A stretch of 5,323 nt of DNA from Streptococcus sp. UBA6071. Lineage in GTDB: Bacteria > Bacillota > Bacilli > Lactobacillales > Streptococcaceae. The stretch lies in assembly GCA_002436115.1 (NCBI GenBank), contig DIXV01000082.1:35121-40443 (forward strand). The letters are read 5' to 3'. This document shows positions 1-4,967 of this stretch, one piece after another (position 1 is the stretch's first letter; each line of letters starts with the position of its first letter). The notes beneath the pieces were generated by a model. That model was not told where the DNA came from. It saw only the letters and a list, made by a program, of their open reading frames with translations, and did no database searches. The position numbers and the translations under genes are program-made.

Positions 1-1016
1 CGGTTGCAGATACTCGGGTTGGAGATACTGTGACCCTAGCGACTAATCCTGCTAGTGAGCCATTGGCAGGATACAAGCAGATGAACCCGATGGTTTTTGC
101 TGGGATTTACCCTATTGAATCCAACAAGTATAATGATTTGCGGGAAGCCTTGGAAAAACTGCAACTCAATGATGCCAGTCTGCAATTTGAACCAGAAACC
201 TCTCAGGCCTTGGGATTTGGGTTTCGTTGTGGCTTCTTAGGGCTTCTCCATATGGATGTTATTCAAGAACGCTTGGAGAGGGAGTTTAACATTGATCTTA
301 TCATGACCGCCCCATCAGTGGTCTATCAGGTTCATACGACGGACGGAGCTGTTCTCAAGGTATCAAATCCAAGTGAATTTCCAGAACCAACGAAGGTTGA
401 GGGCATTGAGGAACCTTATGTTAAGGCACAAATTATAGTTCCAAAGGACTATGTAGGAGCTGTTATGGAACTGTCTCAGCGTAAGCGAGGGGACTTTGTG
501 ACCATGGACTATATTGACGATAATCGGGTCAATGTCATTTATCAGATTCCTTTGGCGGAGATTGTTTTCGATTTCTTTGATAAACTGAAATCCTATACCC
601 GAGGGTATGCTAGTTTTGACTACGAAATTTCTGAATACCGCAAATCTAATCTGGTTAAAATGGATATTCTTCTTAACGGAGATAAAGTGGATGCATTGAG
701 TTTCATTGTTCATAAAGAATTTGCTTATGAGCGTGGGAAACTTATCGTTGATAAACTCAAAAAAATTATTCCGAGACAGCAATTTGAAGTGCCTATCCAA
801 GCTGCGATTGGTCAGAAAATTGTTGCGCGAAGTGATATTAAGGCCTTGCGAAAAAATGTTCTGGCTAAATGTTATGGTGGAGACGTGTCGCGTAAGCGAA
901 AACTTCTTGAAAAACAAAAGGCTGGGAAGAAGCGGATGAAAGCGATTGGTTCGGTTGAGGTTCCTCAAGAAGCTTTTCTCAGTGTCTTGAGTATGGATGA
1001 AGATGATAAAAAATAA
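1..1016 (+). CDS. lepA: Elongation factor 4 (LepA), C-terminal 337 codons; 5' end outside window
   Basis: LepA is a ribosome-associated translational GTPase that acts on stalled or mistranslocated ribosomes and influences initiation. The reading frame is open from base 3 and ends at TAA 1014–1016. The visible 337 residues begin [13 protein letters not shown], near the end of the EF-Tu-like domain II, so the whole GTPase domain (about 270 residues of a usual ~610) lies upstream of the window. The next part carries [12 protein letters not shown] and then [20 protein letters not shown] (about visible residues 73–92), the EF-G-like region. The family-specific C-terminal domain ends with [18 protein letters not shown] and [14 protein letters not shown], the LepA signature thought to contact the decoding and tRNA region. 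An internal GTG at 30 is not a start, because homology continues upstream of it. No terminator lies between this gene and msrB, 80 bases on, so co-transcription is possible. Confidence 0.97.
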   Translation, partial: VADTRVGDTVTLATNPASEPLAGYKQMNPMVFAGIYPIESNKYNDLREALEKLQLNDASLQFEPETSQALGFGFRCGFLGLLHMDVIQERLEREFNIDLIMTAPSVVYQVHTTDGAVLKVSNPSEFPEPTKVEGIEEPYVKAQIIVPKDYVGAVMELSQRKRGDFVTMDYIDDNRVNVIYQIPLAEIVFDFFDKLKSYTRGYASFDYEISEYRKSNLVKMDILLNGDKVDALSFIVHKEFAYERGKLIVDKLKKIIPRQQFEVPIQAAIGQKIVARSDIKALRKNVLAKCYGGDVSRKRKLLEKQKAGKKRMKAIGSVEVPQEAFLSVLSMDEDDKK

Positions 1017-1096
1017 GCCATTAAGCAGCTACTGATGTTTATAAGGAGCCTCTATAGATAAGATGGTGACTTAGGGAGCAATAGAAAGGACAAACT

Positions 1097-1534
1097 ATGA
1101 CAGAGACAGCTGAGGAACTCAAACAACGAATTGGGGATTTAGCCTACGCGGTAACACAGCATGCAGGGACAGAACCTGCGTTTACAGGGGTCTATGATGA
1201 TTTTTATGCAGAAGGGATCTATGTTGATATCGTTAGTGGGGAGCCTCTCTTTAGCTCACTGGACAAGTACAAGTCAGGCTGTGGTTGGCCTGCCTTTACC
1301 CAGCCCATTGAGAATCGTATGCTTACTACCCATGATGATAGAAGTCATATGATGAGACGGATTGAGGTTAAAAGTCGACAATCTGGTTCTCATCTTGGAC
1401 ATGTTTTTAATGACGGTCCTGTAGACAAGGGTGGCTTACGTTACTGTATTAATTCGGCAGCTTTACGATTTATTCCCAAAGAGGAGCTCGTTCAAGAAGG
1501 CTATGGAGAGTATGTTTCTCTTTTTAAGACCTAA
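1097..1534 (+). CDS. msrB: Peptide-methionine (R)-S-oxide reductase MsrB, zinc-free two-cysteine form
   Basis: MsrB reduces the R epimer of methionine sulfoxide in proteins using thioredoxin, repairing oxidative damage in the cytoplasm. The 145-residue protein is a complete single-domain MsrB, with no fused MsrA and no signal peptide. Visible motifs are SGCGWPAF (residues 60–67, resolving Cys62), [16 protein letters not shown] (93–108, with active-site His99 and His102) and [11 protein letters not shown] (115–125, catalytic Cys117 and Asn119). Only these two cysteines occur in the protein. The two CxxC pairs that bind structural zinc in many MsrB proteins are absent, which places it in the zinc-free class with a Cys62–Cys117 disulfide relay (inferred from family knowledge). 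The start has AAAGGA at 1085–1090, seven bases upstream of ATG 1097. I see no convincing promoter in the 80-base gap after lepA, and the small membrane protein gene follows 47 bases downstream. Confidence 0.96.
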   Translation: MTETAEELKQRIGDLAYAVTQHAGTEPAFTGVYDDFYAEGIYVDIVSGEPLFSSLDKYKSGCGWPAFTQPIENRMLTTHDDRSHMMRRIEVKSRQSGSHLGHVFNDGPVDKGGLRYCINSAALRFIPKEELVQEGYGEYVSLFKT

Positions 1535-1581
1535 AAGGTAATTAAGAGCAAAGAGGCAAGAATGAAAGATAGGAGTAGAAC

Positions 1582-1821
1582 ATGATTTTCTCATTGATAA
1601 CAGGTGCTTTAATTGGCTGGTTAGCAGGGCATTTTACTCAAAGGACAAGTAGGGGCTGTATTTGGAATGTATTGGCTGGTCTAATGGGGGCGATGATAGG
1701 AGAGCAACTCTTTGGTTACTGGGGGCCTAGTCTAGCAGGGATGGCCTTAATCCCATCGGTATTAGGAGCTATTATTGTCATCGTTGTCGTTTCTTTTTTT
1801 CTTGGGGACAACAAGCGCTAA
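1582..1821 (+). CDS. GlsB/YeaQ/YmgE family small membrane protein
   Basis: This 79-residue, very hydrophobic protein has the layout of the transglycosylase-associated (PF04226-type) family. The first membrane segment is at about residues 1–18, with the glycine-spaced motif GALIGWLAG. A short basic loop RTSRG (21–25) follows, then a second segment at about 28–46 (WNVLAGLMGAMIGEQLFG) and a third at about 51–74, ending in GDNKR. Glycines at 8, 12, 16, 33, 36 and 40 suggest close helix packing. The family is often induced by general or envelope stress in Gram-positive bacteria, but its biochemical role is not settled and the 'transglycosylase' name does not imply enzyme activity. AGGAG at 1571–1575 gives a well-spaced ribosome binding site for ATG 1582. 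It follows msrB by 47 bases and precedes the terminator at 1869, so it is probably the last gene of the lepA/msrB unit. Family call is good; function is inferred. Confidence 0.88.
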   Translation: MIFSLITGALIGWLAGHFTQRTSRGCIWNVLAGLMGAMIGEQLFGYWGPSLAGMALIPSVLGAIIVIVVVSFFLGDNKR

Positions 1822-1868
1822 TTTTTAGCGGAAGAGTCCTTTATTTAAGTTAGCAGATAAGAATGGGT

Positions 1869-1907
1869 AAACTTGGTTTCAAAAAGAGGAAATCAAGTTT
1901 TTTTATT
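1869..1907 (+). terminator. Rho-independent terminator closing the lepA–msrB–membrane protein block
   Basis: AAACTTGGTTTC (1869–1880) pairs with GAAATCAAGTTT (1889–1900) over 12 base pairs, 11 Watson-Crick and one G–T. The loop is eight bases (1881–1888). A run of seven T begins in the end of the stem (1898–1904) and continues as ATT. It lies 47 bases after the stop of the small membrane protein gene. This is a textbook intrinsic terminator by inspection; the folding energy was not calculated. Confidence 0.9.
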
Positions 1908-1944
1908 AGAGGTGCTTGTCCATTTAGGAAAGGAGATAGCTGAG

Positions 1945-1976
1945 CCCTAAGATAGGGGGTCGAAAAAATGGCCCTA
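1945..1976 (+). other. Non-coding segment with mutually exclusive short hairpins
   Basis: In the stretch between the terminator and the next promoter, CCCTA (1945–1949), TAGGG (1953–1957) and CCCTA (1972–1976) occur in order. The central TAGGG can pair with either flanking copy, giving a tight three-base loop or a wider 14-base loop, not both. No promoter driving transcription through it is apparent, so it may be a chance arrangement or a remnant. An SD-like AAAGGAGATA at 1929–1938 has no suitable start codon after it. Confidence 0.3.
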
Positions 1977-1985
1977 CGGTTAAAA

Positions 1986-2015
1986 TTGGCAATATCCGTT
2001 TATTTTCAGTATACT
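1986..2015 (+). promoter_or_regulatory. Sigma-A type promoter for the guanidine hydrolase gene
   Basis: TTGGCA (1986–1991) and TATACT (2010–2015) each match the vegetative -35 and -10 consensus at five of six positions, with an 18-base spacer. The expected transcription start is near 2022, giving a leader of about 50 bases before ATG 2072. It stands downstream of the terminator at 1869–1907, so the gene probably starts its own transcript here. The -10 hexamer sits inside the perfect palindrome CAGTATACTG (2007–2016), which could be an operator or chance. Confidence 0.65.
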
Positions 2016-2055
2016 GGTACTAATTTTAGTGTTTTCGCTAATTTAGTTTAAGAAT

Positions 2056-2059
2056 GAGG
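2056..2059 (+). promoter_or_regulatory. Ribosome binding site GAGG that favours start ATG 2072
   Basis: GAGG (2056–2059), followed by ATGAG, is the only purine-rich SD-like element near the start of the guanidine hydrolase. It is 12 bases upstream of ATG 2072. It overlaps ATG 2054 and abuts ATG 2060, so it cannot serve either, and the sequence before 2054 (TTTAGTTTAAGA) has no SD. Spacing is slightly long, so the choice is probable, not certain. Confidence 0.55.
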
Positions 2060-2071
2060 ATGAGAACAATC

Positions 2072-2911
2072 ATGGTAGTATATAATGGAACAGGGCGTTT
2101 AAAGAAAGTCTTGTTATGTCCGCCTAAGTATTTTTTTGAAGCAGCACCCATCAATGAGATTGCTAAGCAGCATCAAGATGGTTTAGATAATTCTAAAATG
2201 TTGGAAGAATTTCAAAGATTAGTTGAGGCCTATGAGAAAAGTGGGGTTGAGGTCGTCCTTGCTGAGCCAACTTCTGAGATTCCAGAAGCTATTTTTACAC
2301 GTGACTTTGGAGGACATGTCTCTGAGGGCTATATCTTAGGGAATTTCGCTACATCTATCCGCTTTAAGGAACGTGCTTTTTATGAAAATGTAATGGCAAC
2401 ATTAGGGATAAAAAAGATCGCCGAGGTTCGACAAGGTTTTTTTGAAGGCGGAGACTTTACCTTTATTGATGAGCGTACCTTAGCAGTTGGTCTTCTCGAA
2501 AGGAGCAATGAGCAAGGGCTTATGGAGTTAAAAGAGCAATTAGAACCCTTAGGTTATCACATTCATGGGGTCAAAGGAAAGGCCAAATACCTTCATCTGG
2601 ATATGTGTTTTAATATGGTATCTAAGAACCTTGCTCTTGGCTATAAAGATGGACTCCCTCTCTCTTTCTTAGAACTACTGTCAGATAAGGGCATTGGCTT
2701 AATTTCTGGAGATGAAACCATGATCTTTAAACACGCCTACAATGTCCAAGCCTTGGGAGATAATCGTGTCCTGAGTCTCAAGCAAAATACGGTGATTAAT
2801 AAGGCCATGACTTTACACGGCTTAAAAGTGGTTGAAGTAGAGATTTCTGAAATTCTTAAAGCGGGTGGCGGTATTCATTGTATGAGTTTTCCTTTGGAAC
2901 GTGAGAAATAG
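2072..2911 (+). CDS. Guanidine-modifying hydrolase, DDAH / arginine-deiminase-like, single domain
   Basis: The protein belongs to the pentein-fold enzymes that hydrolyse guanidino groups such as arginine or methylated arginine, releasing ammonia or an amine and leaving a citrulline-type product. Numbered from ATG 2072 (279 residues), the motifs appear in order: GRLKKVLLCPP (8–18), FTRDFG (75–80, substrate Asp78), FEGGDF (124–129, Glu125), HLD (175–177, catalytic His175 and Asp177) and GGGIHCMSFPL (265–275, nucleophile Cys270) close to the C-terminus. All expected catalytic residues are present. Length fits the one-domain DDAH-like family and is well short of true arginine deiminase (~410), which has an added helical domain. 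Yet HLD and GGGxHCMSxPL look more like arginine deiminase than classical DDAH, so the substrate is uncertain. There is no signal peptide, so it is cytoplasmic. ATG 2054 would add six residues but lacks a ribosome binding site. It has its own promoter, and no clear terminator separates it from the next gene. Confidence 0.85.
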   Translation: MVVYNGTGRLKKVLLCPPKYFFEAAPINEIAKQHQDGLDNSKMLEEFQRLVEAYEKSGVEVVLAEPTSEIPEAIFTRDFGGHVSEGYILGNFATSIRFKERAFYENVMATLGIKKIAEVRQGFFEGGDFTFIDERTLAVGLLERSNEQGLMELKEQLEPLGYHIHGVKGKAKYLHLDMCFNMVSKNLALGYKDGLPLSFLELLSDKGIGLISGDETMIFKHAYNVQALGDNRVLSLKQNTVINKAMTLHGLKVVEVEISEILKAGGGIHCMSFPLEREK

Positions 2912-2965
2912 GCGGTTTGCTCCTCACGATAGAGAAAAGCTATGACCTTTATAAAAAATATCTAA

Positions 2966-2994
2966 TAGGCAAGTGTTAGAAACCATGGTAGAAT
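2966..2994 (+). promoter_or_regulatory. Extended -10 promoter for the amino-acid binding lipoprotein gene
   Basis: TAGAAT (2989–2994) is preceded directly by TGG (2986–2988), forming an extended -10 element of the kind common in streptococci. TAGGCA (2966–2971) sits 17 bases upstream as a four-of-six -35. An A/T-rich stretch (2949–2965) lies just before it and could act as an UP element or activator site. The expected start is near 3000, about 30 bases before ATG 3031. A second hexamer TATAAT (3004–3009) has no matching -35 and would start transcription inside the ribosome binding site. Confidence 0.55.
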
Positions 2995-3030
2995 AGGGAC
3001 AGTTATAATTTAACATAAAGGAGATGTTTA

Positions 3031-3870
3031 ATGAAATTCAAAAAGATTCTTGGTATTGCAGGATTGACCCTAGCAGCAACAGCTTTTTTAGCAGCTTGCA
3101 GTTCGTCTAATTCTACATCTGAAACTGAATCCAAAAAAACAACTATCACACTGGCAACTAACGCTTCACCAAAGCCATTCAACTATGAAGAAAATGGGGA
3201 ATTAACGGGTTATGAAATTGAAGTTATTAAGGCTGTCTTTGACGGATTGGATGACTACGAGTTGAAGACCGAAACGACATCATTTGCTGCTATCTTTGAA
3301 GGCTTAAATAGTGATCGTTACCAATTAGCTGTCAATAATATTTCCTACACGCAAGAGCGTGCTGAGAATTATCTTTACTCTGCCCCAACGGCTATTAATC
3401 CCTTGTCCCTCATCGTGCCAAAAGATAGTGATATCGCAAGTTTAGACGATATTGGAGGCAAGTCAACAGAGGTAGTAGCAGCGACAGCAACGGCTGATCA
3501 ACTGACCACTTATAATGAAGAAAATGCTGACAACCCGACTAAACTTGCTTACACAAGAGATAATATTCAGGCTATCCTCAATCGCTTAAACGAAGGTCAA
3601 CAGGATTATAAGCTTTTTGAAGGTATTACCGCACAGGCGATTATTGAAGATCAAGGTTTAGACAAGCTAAAGGTGATTGATTTACCATCAGATAGCCAAC
3701 CTTATATCTACATTATATTTGCTAAAGGACAAGAAGACTTGCGTGATAAAGTCAATGCACGTTTGAAGGAGCTCGAAGCCGATGGTACCTTAGCAAAACT
3801 GTCGGAGAAATATTTAGGAGATAACTATGTGCCTGAAGCAAAGGAGCTGGTCTCCCCAGCCTCTAATTAG
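3031..3870 (+). CDS. Polar amino-acid (cystine-type) ABC transporter substrate-binding lipoprotein
   Basis: This 279-residue protein is an extracellular solute receptor anchored to the membrane by lipid. The N-terminus is a lipoprotein signal peptide: MKFKK, a hydrophobic stretch, then lipobox LAAC (20–23) with Cys23 as the lipid-modified residue. A Ser/Thr/Glu/Lys-rich linker follows to about residue 37. The family 3 binding domain begins TITLATNASPKPFNY (38–52) and includes the signature GYEIEVIKAV (60–69). It ends with the usual DGTLAKLSEKYLGDNY (251–266). The order with metQ and an M20 gene matches pneumococcal SP_0148–SP_0150, whose first member is a cystine/polar amino-acid type receptor. 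No ATPase or permease for it is in the window, so it probably works with a transporter encoded elsewhere. The ligand is inferred. AAAGGAGATG at 3017–3026 is a strong ribosome binding site. The stop is two bases before the MET-box of metQ. Confidence 0.92.
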   Translation: MKFKKILGIAGLTLAATAFLAACSSSNSTSETESKKTTITLATNASPKPFNYEENGELTGYEIEVIKAVFDGLDDYELKTETTSFAAIFEGLNSDRYQLAVNNISYTQERAENYLYSAPTAINPLSLIVPKDSDIASLDDIGGKSTEVVAATATADQLTTYNEENADNPTKLAYTRDNIQAILNRLNEGQQDYKLFEGITAQAIIEDQGLDKLKVIDLPSDSQPYIYIIFAKGQEDLRDKVNARLKELEADGTLAKLSEKYLGDNYVPEAKELVSPASN

Positions 3871-3872
3871 GG

Positions 3873-3889
3873 TATAGTTTAAAACTATT
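3873..3889 (+). promoter_or_regulatory. MET-box, binding site for the MetR/MtaR methionine regulator
   Basis: TATAGTTTAAAACTATT is a near-perfect match to the 17-base streptococcal MET-box known to me as TATAGTTTSAAACTATA. Its arms pair over seven bases (3874–3880 with 3882–3888) around central A3881; only the outermost pair fails. It lies two bases after the upstream stop codon and 106 bases before the metQ ATG. MetR-type LysR regulators use such sites to activate methionine uptake and synthesis genes, and the placement agrees with control of metQ. Confidence 0.85.
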
Positions 3890-3911
3890 GCTTTTACTAC
3901 TTAATAAGTAT

Positions 3912-3940
3912 TTGTCAAAACCCCTTCGGTATGGCAAACT
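3912..3940 (+). promoter_or_regulatory. Candidate activator-dependent promoter of metQ
   Basis: TTGTCA (3912–3917) is a five-of-six -35 hexamer. At a 17-base spacing the -10 would be CAAACT (3935–3940), matching only three of six positions. Transcription would begin near 3947, placing the centre of the MET-box at about -66, the usual recognition position for LysR-type activators. A poor -10 is reasonable for an activated promoter, but other starts in this A/T-rich gap are possible. Confidence 0.35.
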
Positions 3941-3954
3941 AATTGAGTAGTCTT

Positions 3955-3968
3955 TTTTGTTAACAAAA
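3955..3968 (+). repeat. Perfect 14-base palindrome in the metQ leader
   Basis: TTTTGTTAACAAAA reads identically on both strands. It is centred on GTTAAC and lies 12–25 bases before the metQ ribosome binding site (AAGGAGG, 3980–3986). As RNA it has no room for a stable loop, so a protein-binding site is more likely than a hairpin. It may also be chance in A/T-rich DNA. Confidence 0.4.
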
Positions 3969-3995
3969 GGACACAACTGAAGGAGGAACATAATT

Positions 3996-4847
3996 ATGAA
4001 ATTTAAAAAAGCGATTGGAATCGTAGGGTTAGCCTTGGCTTCGCTTGTCATCTTGGCAGCTTGCTCGTCATCTGATAAGGCAGCTAATAAGGTCAAAGTG
4101 GGTGTTATGTCCATGACAGAATCTGATGAGGCAAGATGGGAGGCCATCGAAAAAGAGATTGAAGCAGCAGGGGCAGATGTGTCTATTGAATTTGTTCAAT
4201 TTGATGACTACACACAACCCAACCAAGCACTTGTAGATAATGAGATAGATATCAATGCTTTCCAACATCACGCCTACCTTAACGAGTGGAACGATAATAC
4301 TGATAATGATGTGGCTGCTATCTTAGATACTTATTTGAGCCCAATTCGCCTATATTCAGGAACTAAAGACGGAGAAAATAAGTACAGTTCTGTTGAGGAA
4401 ATACCAGATGGTGCTACAGTTGCCATTCCAGACGACCCTTCAAACAGTAGCCGTGCACTTTATGTTCTTGAAGCAGCTGGTCTGATTGAATTAGGTGTTT
4501 CAGATGGTGCACTAGCAACACAGGCTGATATTGTATCTAATCCTAAAAATATCACGATTCGTGAATTAAATGCTAAGCTAACAGCTAGCTCCTTACAGGA
4601 TGTCGATGCGTCTGTTGTTAATAATTCTTATGCTGTACCTGCTAAACTTGATACGGAGAACGCTCTCTTTGTTGAGAAGAAGGACGAAAACTCTGAGCAG
4701 TGGATTAATATTATTGCAGCATTAAAAGACTGGAAAGAGGCAGAAAATGCAGATGCTATTCAAGCTATCCTAGATGCCTACCATACAGATTCCGTCAAAA
4801 AAGCAATCGAAGAGACTTCAAATAATTTAGATTTACCAGTTTGGTAA
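3996..4847 (+). CDS. metQ: D/L-methionine-binding lipoprotein MetQ (NlpA family)
   Basis: MetQ captures methionine outside the cell and delivers it to the MetN–MetP (MetI) ABC importer. The 283-residue protein starts with a lipoprotein signal peptide, MKFKK plus a hydrophobic core and lipobox LAAC (20–23), with Cys23 to be lipidated. The NlpA-family body follows: KVKVGVMSMTESD (32–44), FDDYTQPNQAL and DINAFQHHAYL (69–79 and 85–95), GATVAIPDDPSNSSRAL (139–155), NPKNITIREL (182–191) and DVDASVVNNSYA (202–213). These are the conserved ligand-pocket stretches of the methionine family and the length is normal. AAGGAGG (3980–3986) is an ideal ribosome binding site nine bases before ATG. The MET-box upstream predicts activation by MetR when methionine is short. 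Its equivalents are pneumococcal SP_0149 and, by analogy, atmB of S. mutans. The transporter's ATPase and permease are expected beyond the M20 gene. Confidence 0.95.
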   Translation: MKFKKAIGIVGLALASLVILAACSSSDKAANKVKVGVMSMTESDEARWEAIEKEIEAAGADVSIEFVQFDDYTQPNQALVDNEIDINAFQHHAYLNEWNDNTDNDVAAILDTYLSPIRLYSGTKDGENKYSSVEEIPDGATVAIPDDPSNSSRALYVLEAAGLIELGVSDGALATQADIVSNPKNITIRELNAKLTASSLQDVDASVVNNSYAVPAKLDTENALFVEKKDENSEQWINIIAALKDWKEAENADAIQAILDAYHTDSVKKAIEETSNNLDLPVW

Positions 4848-4854
4848 TCTCTTG

Positions 4855-4895
4855 ATAAAAAAGAGGGACTGGGTAGCTTCTCAGTCCTTTCATTT
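4855..4895 (+). terminator. Moderate intrinsic terminator or attenuator after metQ
   Basis: GGACTGGG (4866–4873) pairs with CTCAGTCC (4880–4887): seven Watson-Crick pairs and one G–T, with a six-base loop TAGCTT. Three outer pairs (two of them G–T) can extend it. An A-run lies before it (4857–4862), and the tail after it is TTTCATTT, a broken T-run. It lies eight bases after the metQ stop. Because the M20 gene follows with no promoter I can see, it probably lets part of transcription through and sets metQ above the downstream genes. Confidence 0.6.
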
Positions 4896-4967
4896 GCGTG
4901 ACCTACCTGACGAAATCGGAAAGCAACTGCTCTCCTCGAATACAAGAAAAAAGGAATCGGTTTAAAG

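Noticed and set aside
30..32. GTG as a start for a shortened LepA
   Set aside because: The frame upstream of it (VADTRVGDT) is already LepA sequence, so the gene simply enters from outside the window.
363..968. 201-codon open frame on the minus strand
   Set aside because: It lies wholly opposite the well-conserved lepA C-terminal region, has no recognisable domain, and reads as a low-complexity shadow of lepA codon usage.
1017..1096. A separate promoter for msrB (TATAGA or TAAGAT near 1053–1064)
   Set aside because: No acceptable -35 lies at 16–18 bases from either hexamer, so I could not support it.
1816..1830. Hairpin CGCTAA / TTAGCG over the stop of the small membrane protein gene as a terminator
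   Set aside because: The stem has six pairs with no T-run after it; the real terminator is the 12-pair stem at 1869.
2900..2928. Inverted repeat CGTGAG / CTCACG around the hydrolase stop codon as a terminator
   Set aside because: The stem is only six pairs with a 17-base loop, overlaps the coding end, and is followed by ATAGAGAAAAG, not a T-run.
3871..3995. SAM riboswitch or methionine T-box ahead of metQ
   Set aside because: The gap is too short and lacks the conserved stems or a T-box sequence; the MET-box already explains methionine control.
3863..4147. Minus-strand open frame across the metQ promoter and start
   Set aside because: Its 3' part is the complement of the non-coding MET-box gap and its 5' part the complement of the metQ signal peptide; no domain or ribosome binding site supports it.
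4892..4916. Imperfect inverted repeat ATTTGCGT / ACGAAAT after the metQ terminator
   Set aside because: Only seven pairs with a bulge and a ten-base loop, and no associated promoter or T-run.
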